A DNA stretch of 64,000 nucleotides from Micrasema longulum (GCA_022494885.1 JAGVSM010003988.1:62001-126000); one strand, 5' to 3'; counted from the stretch's first letter, positions 11,907 to 24,179 are shown. The notes: generated by a model not told the origin, from the sequence alone. Numbers and translations are program-made.

Positions 11907-12121
11907 CAGCGTTTCCCAACCTTTTTAAGCCTGCTGATAGGTGAGAATAGGAAAATAATTTTGCGGACACAGGTATAATTTTATTATTTATGTGGTATTT
12001 TGTTTATTGTTTTATATTATTATATTATAACAGATATTGAAACAACAAATGACGCTTTTCTTTTTTTTTATTTCTGCGGACCGGCAGAAAATCACAACTG
12101 ACCGGCGGTTGGGGAACGCTG
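11907..12121. mobile_element. hAT MITE, 215 bp
   Basis: Starts CAGCGTTTCCCAACC and ends GGTTGGGGAACGCTG, nearly perfect 15-bp inverted repeats of a type well known for hAT elements. Flanking octamers CACTTCAC and CATTAGAC match at 5 of 8 positions, a decayed target duplication. The interior is AT-rich, with a second GGACCGGC block before the right end. There is no coding capacity. Confidence 0.85.
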
Positions 12122-12155
12122 CATTAGACCACCGAGTAGACAATACAATCGTATT

Positions 12156-12453
12156 TACTGCATGTATTTAAATCCAGTCACATCCAAAACCGCGATGATC
12201 GGTATGACACCGAAGACATACATGACATACTAGCATATTTAAAAAAAGAATGTTGAAGCCTTTGAAATATACAAAAAATGCTTTAACTAACCGAATGGTC
12301 GCTTACTTTGACTCTGCTGAAATAAGCAAACATTTCGTTTTTTTTTCAATTTTGAAACGCTTTTAATTGATTTATTTTAATATGCCGATATGTCATTTTG
12401 CTCATACCGATCATTGTGGTTTCAGATGTGACAGGGCTTACCGTACTGCTGTA
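12156..12453. mobile_element. MITE family T, older copy
   Basis: Inverted ends carry CCAGTCACATCCAAAACCGC (left) and the reverse of AGATGTGACAGGGC (right), with an inner ATGATCGGTATGA / TCATACCGATCAT pair. It is the same family as the better-preserved copy at 43105-43446. TA dinucleotides flank both, suggesting a Tc1/mariner-type insertion. Confidence 0.75.
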
Positions 12454-12468
12454 TAATGCTATTATTTT

Positions 12469-12702
12469 ATGCATTGTCTTAAACAGTGTCCTAAACCGGG
12501 AGCTCCACCCTCGTATGTATATTTTGTCGCCTTTGTTTTTATAGTTTCTTGTTACATATCCTCCGTCACAAGCCGTGAAATATGTGTTTGTCTTTTTTCC
12601 TTTCTGGCCAGAGTCTTATTTTATAACGTGCTTTATTGGATATTATCCTCTGCGGCAATGGCGATAGGGGCCAAATTTGAATATTTTAACGGGACCTTGT
12701 GA
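12469..12702 (+). other. unassigned 77-codon open frame
   Basis: The predicted peptide begins with a Cys/Pro-rich stretch and is then strongly hydrophobic, with two possible membrane segments. It starts 15 bp after the MITE at 12156-12453. No splice sites, homologue or duplicate copy were recognised, so it may be chance. Confidence 0.15.
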
Positions 12703-13699
12703 ATTTTGATTTTGTGTGAGTTTTCTATAGGCTTGTCAAGAGGCGCGTGATCGCACATATTGGAGGTAACCTCGGAACTAAACGTTGTTTACATTATAAC
12801 GTACGTAACATATTTTATTTTATTTATTTATTTTTACAAGTTTATATTTTACGCTAGTACATAACGTAACAATTTGTTAATTTTTGTAGCGCCGTTTTTG
12901 TGAAATATCGCCTCAAAGGCGCTTTACTTTTGATTTATTTTATTAACCCAATCATGACGAAGATTTTCATGAAGAGAATGTTTTTTATTGAAGAAACAAA
13001 AAATTTTTTTTTGAAATTTAAAAATGTTGATTCCTCACGGAGTCATTAGAAAAAATAGTTCCATATGCTTATACGGAATGCTTTTTTTATGCTAAAATAA
13101 TATTTTTTGTTTAAGTTTTTACACGAATAGTTAGTAAATGCCATAAACTATATAAAATATTCTTCTTCCTCCTGGGCGGTCCTTCTAATCCTCAATCTCA
13201 ACGTCGGGTTAGGAGGTTTGTGGTTTGGTTTCTGTCTTACGGCCGGTTGCAACCTGACGCCGAGACCCCTTTGCTAACTGGGGCTTGGGATGTCACCGTT
13301 GACTATTGTTCCCCTGCTGCCACCCTCAACACAACGTCCTGCCTGACTCCTAACAGCCTAGAGTCCGAAGTATGTCTAGGTGGCCTGAGAGAAGATCTGT
13401 GTCCCTTCCGCCTGTTCCGCCTTACTGATGCACTTTATCTCAGGCATCACGGCCGTTGAGGTCTTCACCCGTTGCCCTGGGCAACGAATCGTTTTATACC
13501 CCACAATACTGGGTCCTCATTCAAACTTTGCCATCTCAACACCTCCGCGACGTGGACGCGCTGAATGAGAATAACTTCAGTGAGAACTGAGAAGGTGACT
13601 CAGTCCAGTTGAAGTCAGGTTGATGTTTTCTCATCACATTCTGTAAGAAGAAGGCCTCAGTACGTCAACTGGTCGACTGCCTCTAAAGAGTTATTATCT

Positions 13700-14008
13700 G
13701 TTAAATGCACGCTGCTTCTTGCTCTGTTGGATGGGTTTTAGCTTTGAAGCATAAACTTTGTTTTACCTTCATAGATTCTTAAGTCTACCTCGCGTGCAGA
13801 CGTTTTTAGAGGATTTCCTTGATGGCTGTTGATCTTCCGACTTTATATTTTAGCCATTTGCAAATCTAACTATCTGACTACTCTTGAAACATATATGAGA
13901 GCCAGTATCGATTAATGTTCTGCGGGTGCCATGCTCCAGCATTAAGTTAAAGAGAGTAGGAACCAGGCTATGTCCTTGCTTTAGTCCCTTGGTAATTGCA
14001 AACGCTTC
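13700..14008 (-). pseudogene. RTE-like LINE reverse transcriptase fragment
   Basis: The minus strand reads EAFAITKGLKQGHSLVPTLF (RT motif B) and FNLMLEHGT. It continues with QIVRFANG, a corrupted motif C where FADD is expected, and, after a frameshift, RIYEGKTKFMLQS (motif D region). Stops interrupt the frame. The GC-richer DNA at 13150-13700 sits downstream in the same orientation and could be more of the same element, although no motif was recognised there. Confidence 0.8.
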
Positions 14009-14089
14009 CGTTAGTTAACTAAGTTAAGTTAGATAGAAGTTAACTTATATCTTAACTTGGCGTCTTGTGTTGGTTATTGTTGCTTTCAC

Positions 14090-14660
14090 CAGCTTTATAG
14101 GTTTAAAATATATATTGAGAAACAAAATTTATATAAAAATAATTCAAATAGATCAAGTCAAAGAAGGAATCGCGTGTTAGAAATACCACATTGTAAAACG
14201 AGGCTAGCACAAAGACATGCATATTTTATAGGCCCAAAAATTTTTAATTATTTTTTTACTGATAATATTTCATTGATCCCAAACTTTTAAAATTTTTCCT
14301 TCTTTTATAAATCACGCACTTTTCTATATTCAAACTAATATTTTGTTGTACTTTAATAATCAGGAATATTTTTATGTTTTTAAAAATATTTTCTATTTCC
14401 TTTTTTAATTACTTTAAAATAAAAAAGTACCTCATAATCTTTTACAGAATATTTATTTTCTCTTTCTTAATAATAATAAATATTATACCGGTCTATTTAT
14501 TATAGGAGCGAAAATTCAGAAACATTTCTTGTATACCCAAGAACAGGCCATGCCTTTGTTGGATTTTTGTTTACTATTTTTACTGTTAATATATATTTCA
14601 TGGCTACGTTATTATTCTTTATTTTTTGTATACTCTGTTTAACCTCTTATGTATAATGTA
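14090..14660 (+). pseudogene. LINE C-terminus plus 3' UTR (subfamily alpha)
   Basis: Codons before the stop at 14288-14290 read RNRVLEIPHCKTRL and HAYFIGPKIFN, the usual Jockey/CR1-like tail pattern of basic residues, then proline, then a FxxxGPxLFN-like block. The following 360 bp hold the 3' UTR blocks also seen at 3418-3570 (inverted) and 61530-61660. This copy links that UTR to a coding end. Confidence 0.65.
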
Positions 14661-16437
14661 AAAACGTAAAAAAAATTTAAAAAAAAATATTTATATTTAT
14701 AAATATCCCGCGTTCTAGGAATTATTCTAGAAAAATTGTTATATTTTATTTAACAAAATAGATTTTTGTGTGTATTAGAAATTGGTATTTATTTCCCATA
14801 CTAATAAGAAAAACAGCCTTTGAAAACTAATGTATGTTCAAAATAAACATAGCAATTACTTCTAAAATATAAGGAAAAAAAATCAAAAAAAAAAAACAAA
14901 TAATTCTATTGAATCAAATATTTTTAACACCTGCCATATTCAATTTAGGTTTTAGAGGGTTAAGAACTAGGGGATATAATAAGAGAAGAAAATATGACTG
15001 TCAGTTTTTAGATTTTCGTATTTAATTCTCAAGAAAATTATATTTGTATTTAATGTTTGTGTCCATCAGCTTAAGTTGAACAATAAGTTCATTAGATTCT
15101 AAAAATCCATATGCTCTATCTGTACAACAAATAAGATTCGTTTGATTGGGCAAAAGGGAAAGTAAACAATATAATACCGATTGCGTAGTAGTCAACAAAA
15201 GTATCATTAAAACTTTTTATAAAATTTTCCATTCTGGCAGCTTCAATCGAAAAGTTTCATATTGACAGTTCTTAATTAAACTTTTATACTTTTTGCTTTC
15301 TCATTTTCTATTATAAACTCAAATACAGCTACTAAAAAGTGATTTGATTAAATCCGAACTTTAAAATCAGCCGAGTTAATTTCATGCATCGATTCGTAAT
15401 TAGATATAATGAACCCGGGAACAAAAGCTTGTTTATCAAAACAAAAGGGTTTATTTTTGTTGAAACAAAAAGCGGTCACATTTCGTTTTTGAAAAAAAGT
15501 GCGCTAGCCGACTGATGAGGTGAGCTGAAGACACAAAAGGTATTGTACCGTCCGAAGGGGTTCGTCATACAACAAAGGAACACAATAGATACAATAAGAA
15601 ATAATAGAAGATCGGCCATCTTGCTTGATTACAATTCGAATTTGAAACGTGATCCGTTGCCATGGCAACTAAAAAAACAAATCGACTGATGACCGCACGC
15701 TTCCCGCTCTGAACAGTAGCTACAGTTGGACCGCGGGCATGCCACGTAGCAAAATCATAATTAGGGAATCACCAAAAAAACTTAATTAAGAAAACATTTT
15801 TTACTATCTTTGTGTCCAGACGGATGAAGAATATTTCATTTTTAATTGATTAATTTAATTCTTTATTAATTTTTCCATTACAGAGGCCTTTTACAATATA
15901 ACAATATAATTTTCCCTTTTTATTTTTTTTTTACTATTTATTATTTACATACAATATTACATTTTAGTTATTTTTAAAACATTTTCAATTTTTTTTTTAC
16001 AGGACTCACCAAGCCAATGAATATGGCTTGTCGGTAAAGATCCTTTACAATTAATCATATGATAGTCCTACATAGTTGTATAATAATAATTACTACTTAC
16101 TTAAATATAAGGAGCAAAAAAAAGTAAATATAATTTATGCTTTCAAAAAAATATTGAGAAAAGCAAAAAATAAGTGAATGAAAACGCAATTTAAAGATAA
16201 AAAATAAATAAATACAGAACCGGAGTACCAAAATTTAAAACAGAAGTGTGTACATATTTAATAGGCACAAAGCATTTTATTAAAAACATTATTTATTAAC
16301 ATATCCACACACACAAACATATACATACATATATATATACACATATATACACATACATACATATGAACATACATATAGACACATAAACATGAGAATATTA
16401 CTAAGTTATAAATTCTATTTTATATTTATATCTATAT
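14661..16437. other. AT-rich stretch, no gene identified
   Basis: Contains poly-A/T runs, a GC-richer patch at 15480-15760 that matches nothing else in the window, and a CA/TA-rich simple tract at 16315-16395. A 61-codon minus frame at 15022-15207 has no recognisable motif. Confidence 0.5.
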
Positions 16438-16803
16438 TTAGAAATACTCAATTTTTTTATACATTAACTCCTGATCGAATAGCCAGTCTATTATTTTGCC
16501 CTTGTCACTTTTGGTGGTGCCATTTCTCAGATTGTTTGGTAACAAATTGAACATAACTGAAACCACATATTTTAAAGTTCTTGTCCCATATTTGTTGCTT
16601 GTCTTTGGAATCACTAAACCTTCATTTTGTGTGAATCTTGTGTAATAACCATGTTCCAATAAATTTTTGAATTTATCACCTTTTCTTTGTTCCGAAATGA
16701 TACAGAGCCACAGAATTCCTCGAATCGGCAGCGCCTTTATAGATTTATAAACTACACATTTGTTACTCCTTATTTTGTAAATATCATTAGTTAAGTTATC
16801 CAA
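16438..16803 (-). pseudogene. LINE C-terminal fragment (Jockey/CR1-like)
   Basis: A 121-codon open stretch reads HGYYTRFTQNEGLVIPKTS, GTRTLKYVVSVMFNLLPNNL and a Lys-rich end. This is the Y-TR---L-IP----G---L-Y----FN-LP signature found near the C-terminus of Jockey/CR1-like ORF2 proteins. It is open to its stop, so this piece is among the less decayed ones. Upstream RT motifs were not found, implying 5' truncation just after 16803. Confidence 0.7.
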
Positions 16804-17092
16804 AAATAAAAATTAATATGCAAAAATGGTTACATAACAAGAAAAATAAAACTATATATACGTATATGTGTGTCAGCATACAAAAGATGTAAAAAAATGG
16901 GTATACTATGCGCATAAAATAAGTTAACAGTAGTTTGTTAGCATAAGTGGTATTTGTAAATTAATCGGTAGTACAAAACATCATATATATTTTATAAACC
17001 CAACAGCATACAACATAACAAATAAAAAAATAATACTTAGGTGTGAAAATCTTATTTTGGTTAAATTCCAATCAGAGTTTAAATTTATTAAC

Positions 17093-17290
17093 ACACAAGT
17101 GTGCGTAGGTGCCTCGTTGCATAGTGGCAAATGCATTTGCCTACCATTTTTGAGGTCCTGAGTCTGATTCCTGGCAGGGTAGACGTAATATCTTTATTTT
17201 AAAGGTTGTTTGAACTGCAATATTTAATTGTTCCCGAACTGGCACCTTAGGCGTAGGACCGATCACCTTACCTTCATGCAACAAATAATT
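17093..17290 (+). repeat. SINE family C copy
   Basis: Starts with a tRNA-like head (GTGCCTCGTTGCATAGTGG, then GTCTGATTCCTGGC as a B-box-like block). It continues with the family body TTGTTCCCGAACTGGCACC, CTTAGGCGTA and GATCACCTTACCTTCATG. Polarity is opposite to the copies at 24180 and 42397. Confidence 0.75.
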
Positions 17291-17329
17291 AAACTACGTG
17301 CGTTTGGTTTACCAATTTGCTTTGGGTCA

Positions 17330-17560
17330 AGCACTGCAATATTTTGTTGTTTCTAGACTACGGTAATGCATCAACAAGTGAGGGAAATCTTGAGGTGTTT
17401 CATCATCAAATGAGCTGCTGTCAATCTCAGAGATCTTAAAGCAATGCAGGTAGCCCATGAACCTACTATGACCCGAGAGGATTTGGGTCAACTGAAAGTC
17501 TGTTTTCTTCATTGTCTTAAAATCAAAGCCATAATAAACTGTGGGGAAAAACAATTTAGG
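17330..17560 (-). pseudogene. R1-like LINE C-terminal fragment
   Basis: The minus frame reads FQLTQILSGHSRFMGYLHCF followed by DDETPQDFPHLLMHYRSLE. It matches the LTQ-L-GHG-F--YL--F ... DT--H-L--C pattern of the C-terminal segment of R1/Jockey-group ORF2 proteins. The zinc-knuckle cysteines normally found there are lost, so it is a decayed fossil. It abuts a family C SINE. Confidence 0.65.
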
Positions 17561-18035
17561 ACCTAAATGTTTTTCCCCAAATTCCCTAAATTTTAGGTAA
17601 TTTATTCCGTCGTTTCATACAAATAAACGGTCATTCTAGAGTTGAAGGGTGCTACTTCTTATTTTCCTTTTGGCAAAACTGAGCGTAAAATTGTTGAAAT
17701 CATTAGCAGTCTTCTAAAGTAAAGCCTCCTAGGCCTTTTTGTCCACATTTTTATAACATAACATGACTAGACCTTATATCAAAACCATCCACAAATGCCG
17801 CAATTGGAGTACCAATACAGTATGCACTATCGGCACCGATAAAAAAATACTTACAACGATGGCGGGACGCGCAAACTTACGCTTTTTATTAAAATAAATA
17901 AATAAAATATTTAACTGTCTCGGGAGGTAAGATATAAGACGTAAGATAAATTAAGTTAGGTACCTTACTTCATTTATCGGATCATCAAAATACGCTGCAT
18001 TTCTATTTTAGTGTTCTAAGCACAATTGGGTTTGA

Positions 18036-18062
<27 letters not shown>
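18036..18062. repeat. (TA)n microsatellite
   Basis: Alternating AT tract of about 26 bp. Confidence 0.9.
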
Positions 18063-18066
<4 letters not shown>

Positions 18067-18639
18067 TATATTAGGGTATAATATCGTCGAACCATAGTAC
18101 ATTTGAAATTAAAGAAAAAATATATTTAACCATGAGTGACAGCTACTTCACCGCGAGCCATAGAATGGCATTTAAATTCTCACGTGCGAGTTGCGCCCTG
18201 CTCTCTTATTGGTGTCTCAGATCGCATTCGCTTTTCAAATTTCAAATTAGGAAAAAATCATTCCTAACGCTGCTAGTGTTAAACCGCAACACTAACTTGC
18301 ATATTAGTAGACTCATATATTATTAGCGGACACAATGCAACCAGTTTTTGCTCACCCGGTATTTAATTTTGTGAATCCATAAAGGGAAATTTGTGATGCA
18401 GATATTTTAAACAAAGGATAGGAAAACGGTGACCAGTAAAAAACCAGACAGATATATTTACAAAACGAAGTTTAAAATATTATTATACTTAGGCCGTTAT
18501 ATGTTAATATTAAATGATTAAATAAATATGGAATTAAATAAAAACATTTTAGCTTGTCATCATTGTCACGAAACTCTTAAAACAACTCTTATCAAATAAA
18601 GAAATTGGTTGTCGAATTGAATTATTTAAACTATTTTTA

Positions 18640-18840
18640 ATATGTAAAGCACCGTGGTCAAACAGCACTACAGTGTCACTGAACTTCAGCGGCGCTACGC
18701 GACAAAATTTTGTATGGATTTCCGCGCGGTGTAGCACAACTGTAGTGCAGTTTATTCAATCCAAAGCATAAAATAATACTTCAAGTTGCCACGACGCGCC
18801 ACGCAGTGCCGCTATAGTGCATTTTGACCTTTAATCTTGT
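18640..18840. repeat. possible non-autonomous DNA element
   Basis: A GC-richer island bounded by CACCGTGGTCAAA at the left and the inverse-like TTTGACC...TTGTGGTCG at the right. Inside are CACTACAGTG, ACTGTAGTGCAG and ACGACGCGCCACGC. The GACGCGCCACG block recurs near 27202. Ends and target duplication are not clear. Confidence 0.4.
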
Positions 18841-18950
18841 GGTCGAATTATTAAATAAATATCACATCACAAATATTAAATAGGATCAGAAACATAACAA
18901 TAATAAAAATAAAATAAATATACGGCACATCAATATGGTAAACAGTAAAC

Positions 18951-19127
18951 TCAAACATTCGGAAAATCATCAAGGAGTTTCCCTCTCAAATCCCTCCCAC
19001 TAAGGAAAACCCGGTCCTTAATTCCTCTCTTGAAAATGGTTTTTGTCCTTGAGAGTTTAATTATATTCTTAAAAATATTCAATACTCTCGGTGCGATAAA
19101 GGAGCGACGTCTCTGAGCAAAAGTGGT
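18951..19127 (-). pseudogene. LINE C-terminal fragment
   Basis: The minus frame reads FAQRRRSFIAPRVLNIFK, SRTKTIFKRGIKDRV and a final DDFPNV before a TGA. It matches the RxxSFxxPxLxN C-terminal pattern of the LINE pieces at 14090 and 16438. It is open for its whole length. A PLE-like CCTAACGAGGCGAAACGG motif lies just upstream on the same strand at about 19200-19225. Confidence 0.6.
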
Positions 19128-19614
19128 ACATATTAAAATTCAACACTGATTTGGGTTTACTTAAAATCGTTAATTTTATTTTAAAACACAAAAATGAAAA
19201 ATTCGGACAACCGTTTCGCCTCGTTAGGGCATTTGTAAACACCAAGTTAATAAATAGAGAATTAATGGTTTTCAAAAGAAAATATACGTAATAATAAATA
19301 GTGTTCGTACATGATAAATTTGAAACTAAACCTCAGTGGATTTCGAAGATTATATTAGCTGATGAAGTTCAAAAAATTGTATATAACTGCATTTAAAACT
19401 TGTTCTCTCAAATGTAATCATTTAGAAGGTTTTACCAGTGACGATATGTAAAATAAATAATGTGGAAAAACCAATAAACTAAAAAAAAAGTTACATTTTT
19501 ACGACGTACTAAAATATTTCAATATCGGAATCAACTAACCTTCATGGTAATTCAGACACGCTGCATTTGTTAACCAATTGAGTGCCCTGAGCACCATCGG
19601 GTAACAGAATGGAT

Positions 19615-20345
19615 ATTATTAATATTCAAAGCATTAACTTTGTGGTCAAACATTTTACTAAATGTTATTACATATTTGTATTTAACCATTTACCGACTTT
19701 TCTATGTCTACCGGTTTCGAGACGTACCCGTCTCTTCGCCAGGACGCCAATTAAATTAACATAAAAAACCAACATGCAAATCCCACTATACACCTCCACC
19801 ATAGTTGTTGCACAAAAATATAAAACCAACACGACATGCATATTAATAATCACATGCACTGATTAGGACAAACATGAACTAATTAAATTACTTATTTTGA
19901 TAAAGAGTGTAAATAAATAAATAAATAAAAAATTATGAAAATATTATCTTGTTTGAGAATTAATAAAAAAGTAGAGGGGATGGAGGAAGGGGATAAGCTT
20001 AATAGGTTTTATAGGGTGACCATTACAGTGGAACATCGTACAAAGGACTCTATTGGAAGTTTAATTGATTATTGATCAAAGGAACATTATTTTTTAAAGC
20101 TTTCCTAATGTGAAATATTTCCATATTATTTACGTATAACCCTTTATTATTTGTATGTAAGATTTTAACTCCAGTATTTTTATTAAAGTCATGATTCAAT
20201 ATTTATTAAAGTTATGGGTTTTGCATGTAGGTTTGCATGTTGGTTTAATTGGTGTCCTGACAAAGAGACGGGTACGTATCGGAACCGGTAGACATAGAAA
20301 AGTCGGTAAGTGGTTATATACAAATATTTAATAACATTTAGTAGA
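19615..20345 (-). mobile_element. Penelope-like element P2, copy flanked by inverted terminal repeats
   Basis: Terminal-repeat segments at 19615-19770 and 20255-20345 are inverted relative to each other; each carries CTACCGGTTTCGAGACGTAC or its reverse. Between them the minus strand (20050-20199) reads LNHDFNKNTGVKILHTNN and MEIFHIRKALKN to a stop. It matches the C-terminal part of the GIY-YIG domain region seen at 41179-41379. The reverse transcriptase is absent. The layout (inverted partial LTR, 3' coding end, LTR) is a recognised outcome of Penelope retrotransposition. Confidence 0.75.
19690..19744 (-). ncRNA. hammerhead-like core in P2 terminal repeat
   Basis: Minus strand: CTGGCGA, stem II GAGAC/GTCTC with loop GGGTAC, then GAAAC, then CCGG...GTCGGTA. 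The essential CUGA is mutated to CUGG, so this copy is probably inactive. The mirror copy at 20256-20310 (plus strand) has CTGACAA and GGAAC and is likewise damaged. Confidence 0.4.
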
Positions 20346-20649
20346 ATGGATATGATGAATGAGCGAACAAGCATGCGTTTTTAGTTTAAATAAAAAAAAC
20401 AGCGTATTTTAATTGTCTTTGGACTTGTATCCGATGCGTAAGACTGACAACCTCACTTCGTTAACAGATGATCATGATATATTATAATATTATATTTGGT
20501 TTACTACACGTGTCCTATGGGCACAATTGGGTGCGTAAACGTGTCCATCTGTTGATTTTGTGAAGTCAAATAGCTGAAACCTTAATTGATGCGGGTGTGA
20601 TTCGTTTGACAGAATTAGTTATCATAACTAATCGAAGAATTGAAGAAAT

Positions 20650-21315
20650 GTGGAGTTTTAAACATATAAATATTTTGAGTATGTCCGAATCTTTAAAGAA
20701 AATATTTGATTGATACGGAACAAAATTTGATTAATATAAATATTTTTGTTTAAATCAACTAGATCAATGAGAAATATTTTCAGGCTTTGCATAGTAAGTG
20801 AAATAATTTGGTCAGATAAATCAAACTCATATCGATAAAGGTTTTGACTCTTAAATTTCACCAAAATCAACAGATGGAAGAATTGTTGGAATATAGATGT
20901 TTAAAAAGGGAGATTGGTCAATGTTAATCAATGTGTAAATAGCCATTTAAACCAGCCAATGACAGGTCACAAGTCTGTAAATGCCTAAACAACCCCGTCC
21001 TTTCTCAAAAATGGTCTCCATCTCGATTGTTATTTTTTAATCTTAATAATCCCTTAAGGGGTGGAATCCAGTCAATGTCTGTAATTTACAGGGCATTATA
21101 CAGGACATCTAGGTATTTACAGGGCTTATGAACTGTCATTGGCTGCTTTAAGTGGACACTTTACACACTGTGTAACATGCACCATTCTGTCTTTTTTAAA
21201 CATCCATATTTCCTAGACTGCTGTTACTGTTGTGTATCTGTTGATTTTTGTGAACCTTTATCATGTGGGTGAGATTCATCCGACTGAACCAATTCACCTA
21301 CTAGGCAAAGCCCGA
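20650..21315. repeat. family A elements, two adjoining pieces
   Basis: The first piece runs TTTTGAGTATGTCCGAA (20668), GGCTTTGCATAGTA, AAAATCAACAGATGGAAG, CCAATGACAGGTCACAAG to a CTTAAGGGG-type block near 21055. The second is the opposite orientation, with ACAGGGCTTATGAACTG, TTTACACACTGTGTAACATG, TGTTGATTTTTGTG and CTAGGCAAAGCCCG. Together they form a loose inverted pair. Confidence 0.65.
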
Positions 21316-21690
21316 AAACAAAAGGGGAATATCACATACTACGAATACCGATAAAATTATAATCATTGGATTTAGAATCATCAATTGTATTTTCAAAATC
21401 AATATGGATGTTGTGGAGAAATGTTTTCATACATAAATGTAAAAAAGAAATTCAATAAAAATACGTTCGAAGAAAAACGCGACGTGTTTGGCCTTGGTTG
21501 TTGTGACGTCAAGATTCATGATATTGTTTTACACAAATTTCAACGGCCACGAACAAATAAACATAAATCGTGACGTATTAGGGGCGTGGCCAATGGAAAG
21601 ACCGTTTTCGAGGGAATTCAAAATTACCAAATTTTCAAATCAATTTTTTTTTACAGTATTTCATAGACCTTTATTACTTTAAAAAATGAA
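21316..21690 (+). repeat. family E repeat
   Basis: A second copy lies inverted at 26600-26965. Shared blocks: ATCACATACTACGAATACCG, TATTTTCAAAATCAAT, GTGGAGAAATG, GTGACGTCAAGATTC, CGTGACGTATTAGGGGCG and TGGCCAATGG. Frames across it do not agree between copies, so it is non-coding. It carries a GC-box/CCAAT pair and two CRE-like sites. Confidence 0.6.
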
Positions 21691-21774
21691 TATTTCCCTA
21701 TTTTTTAATGTTTATACTTTTTATACAAGTTAGTTTAATAAATAATGTTTTGCGCATGCCAATAATTTTGCAGA

Positions 21775-22025
21775 CAGGCTGGATCTCCTCTCTAGGCAGT
21801 TATTTAAATCTAACAACAGAGAGGGAAAACATCTTTAAGAATGTAATATGGAAGTCTAGGCATTTACACGGCTTATAACTTGTCATTCGCTGGTTTAAGT
21901 GGCTACTTTACACACAGTGTAACATTCACCATTCTGCCTATCGGTACTTAATTACTCCATAGAGAGGAAATCCAGCCTGTTTGCAAAAATTTGGACGAAC
22001 TCAAAATATCGTTGACTCAAAATAT
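21775..22025. repeat. family A fragment
   Basis: CAGACAGGCTGGATCTCCTC, CAACAGAGAGGGAAAACATC, GTCTAGGCATTTACACGG, ACACACAGTGTAACATTC, then CTCCATAGAGAGGAAATCC and AATTTGGACGAACTCAAAAT. The second half repeats the start in inverse, as in the compact foldback at 5810. Confidence 0.65.
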
Positions 22026-22559
22026 TATTTATTTATAGGCTTTCAGTGTTCCTGCATAACAAGTAGGTACCTACGGGCGAAACCTGTACAGAGGTATTTT
22101 AATTGCGAAGGTCGTTTTTTATAATCACAAGGACTTGTCACTGCAAGGCGAATCCTTCATCTTCGTCTTCGTTAGGGCAATAATTAAAAATTGTAATTTG
22201 CACTGCGCAGGCGCGTTGAAAAGTTGCTATCGCCCTGGGCGCGGGCGCGAGAACACACCGGCTCTTGGAGCGGGAGTTATGATATGTGTGAATCTTCAGA
22301 GCGAAATATTACCATACGCTTTTAATTTATTGTACGAGTAACTGTACTTCGGCGCAAACATTAAAAATTTAACTATTATTTTTAAGATTTAAAAACATCT
22401 CATAGTTTTTGGAGCATGTGCGCGAGCAAGACCGCCATAAATAAGCATACAGTCTTGGCAAAATGTATTAGACACCCCTATTTTTTTGTGGTGTGATTTA
22501 CAAAAAAAACATTATTTTGTCACACTGGTTTATTTATAAACTAAATTAAATATTTTTCT

Positions 22560-22830
22560 TTCTGAGGAACTTCAGCCTTACGGGAAATTGGATACAAGCA
22601 ATGTTTTCTTGCGCGCGGTAATACATATAGTATTAAATTGTACCGCAAAGTTTCTTTCAAATTTACAAAAAAAAAACTGCTTTGAACGACGTCATTAGTT
22701 CATATGAATCAACCAATGATAAGACAGCTGTGAGAGATATCCGGTTTACTTTCCGTCAACGGACCAATGGGCAGAACTGACCGAGAATAAGCGGCATAGA
22801 ACCTTTGGGCGTTAATAAATAACATTTGAA
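22560..22830. repeat. family B repeat
   Basis: GGAACTTCAGCCTTACGGG, ATGTTTTCTTGCGCGCGG, GAACGACGTCATTAG, AACGGACCAATGGGCAG and AATAAGCGGCATAGAACC match the 6.5 and 11 kb copies. Confidence 0.7.
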
Positions 22831-23448
22831 GGTAATTTATTAAAATTTTCATGTCGTCAATCTTAATTGCAAGTTTTGGTTTTTATTTATTTATTTACGA
22901 ACATACTTAGTCCATTTTAAGATGGCAAACATAAATCTTTATAATACATACAGGCACAAATGAAATAAAATACGAATAAAGAAAATTAAAGCTAGGACAC
23001 AAATAGAAATGAAATAGCTTCTTTTTTCTTGTAACAATAGTTGGATTTAAAAGAAATAGTATTTTTGCTGCTGCTTTAGTAGGTCTTATCAAAAACCGTA
23101 ATAGTGGCGGTTTTGCATTTAACCCTCACAATTGTTCATATCTTGTAATAATAATTAAATAAAATATTTAGTGAATCTGTCACCAAAAGACCTAACTATT
23201 TCAAATTGATCCAATCGGGAACAAAACCTGGGACCAAATGCATGTAAGCTTATACCACATGCTACTATCAACACTGTCGTTTATTTTAAAACGAACAATT
23301 ATATATAATTACGATGGCAAAACTTATAATGATTGCTTGTGCGCAATATGAGCATTGCCCCAATACGAGTGTGATTTATGAATGTTTTCGCTTTACGCTC
23401 TCTGTCAGCGCAAAACCAATCCAATTATAGGCGATGAAAATTATTATA

Positions 23449-23545
23449 ATGAGTGGCCGAGTGGGCACGGTGATAATTAAGGCTGCTTTTCCTGGGTTCG
23501 ACCCCCGGGCGACGGGTTCCATACTTCACAACTTTATGCGCGTAC
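23449..23545 (+). repeat. SINE head derived from a tRNA (family D-SINE)
   Basis: TGGCCGAGTGG is a near-perfect A box and GGGTTCGACCCC a near-perfect B box, 40 bp apart. The arrangement recalls long-arm (Ser/Leu-type) tRNAs. The acceptor stem does not close, and the downstream sequence is A/T-rich without the usual terminator. It is a SINE or tRNA pseudogene rather than a working tRNA. Confidence 0.55.
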
Positions 23546-23754
23546 TAATTTAATGCATTTTGCTCATCCATACGCTCATTGTGTCTGCTCAACCATGTAA
23601 CTTGCATACGAAACACAGACACATACTTGCATATGAAACACAGATAGAATTTTTATTTAACTCTTAAAATACCGTGCTAAAAAAATCCTTTGGAAACGAT
23701 GCTGGAACGTCGTGTTACGCTGAGCAAAAGACGAGTGATTTGAAACATGTATTT

Positions 23755-23960
23755 AAAAACATTTTGTTTATTTATTTATATGTTTATTATTGTTATTTGA
23801 CACTTTATATTCATATATAATATATTTACATATAAGGGCGGGCATATCGCCTTAAGGCAATTTCTTCCTACCTAACGAAACCGTTTACTTTGAGAAAATT
23901 ATAAATACATGGACATATTGAAAAATACAATTTTAGATATAACAAGAGATATAATTATTT
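23755..23960 (-). mobile_element. LINE 3' UTR fragment (subfamily gamma)
   Basis: Shares AAGGGCGGGCATATCGCC, TTAAGGCAATTTCTTCC and a TTATTTATTTAT tail with 25320-25400 (inverted) and 29660-29947. The CR1-like coding end at 29948 sets the orientation. The GCC-TTAA-GGC palindrome is conserved. Confidence 0.6.
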
Positions 23961-24179
23961 TGTAAATTCTCCAATCGTCAGACTACCCCGGCTAGAAAAC
24001 GTGTATGGGGAAATTGATGTGTTGCGTTTACTATTATTTTGCCAACCTACACTTAAATAAATACTTACTGTACTGTATACTCAAATTTTTCCTAAAACTG
24101 TTATAATTTTTTAAACCATTCATTATGTACCTGTCTATTTTTATGTAGTATTTTATATTTATTTATGTATATCTATATA

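Noticed and set aside
15512..15760. CTGATGAGGTGAG and CGACTGATGACC as hammerhead cores
   Set aside because: No GAAA box at the right distance and no flanking stems; isolated CTGATGA matches are expected by chance.
22446..22480. ACAGTCTTGGCAAAATGTATT as a Tc1-like transposon end
   Set aside because: It resembles Tc1-type ends, but no inverse partner or TA duplication was found nearby.
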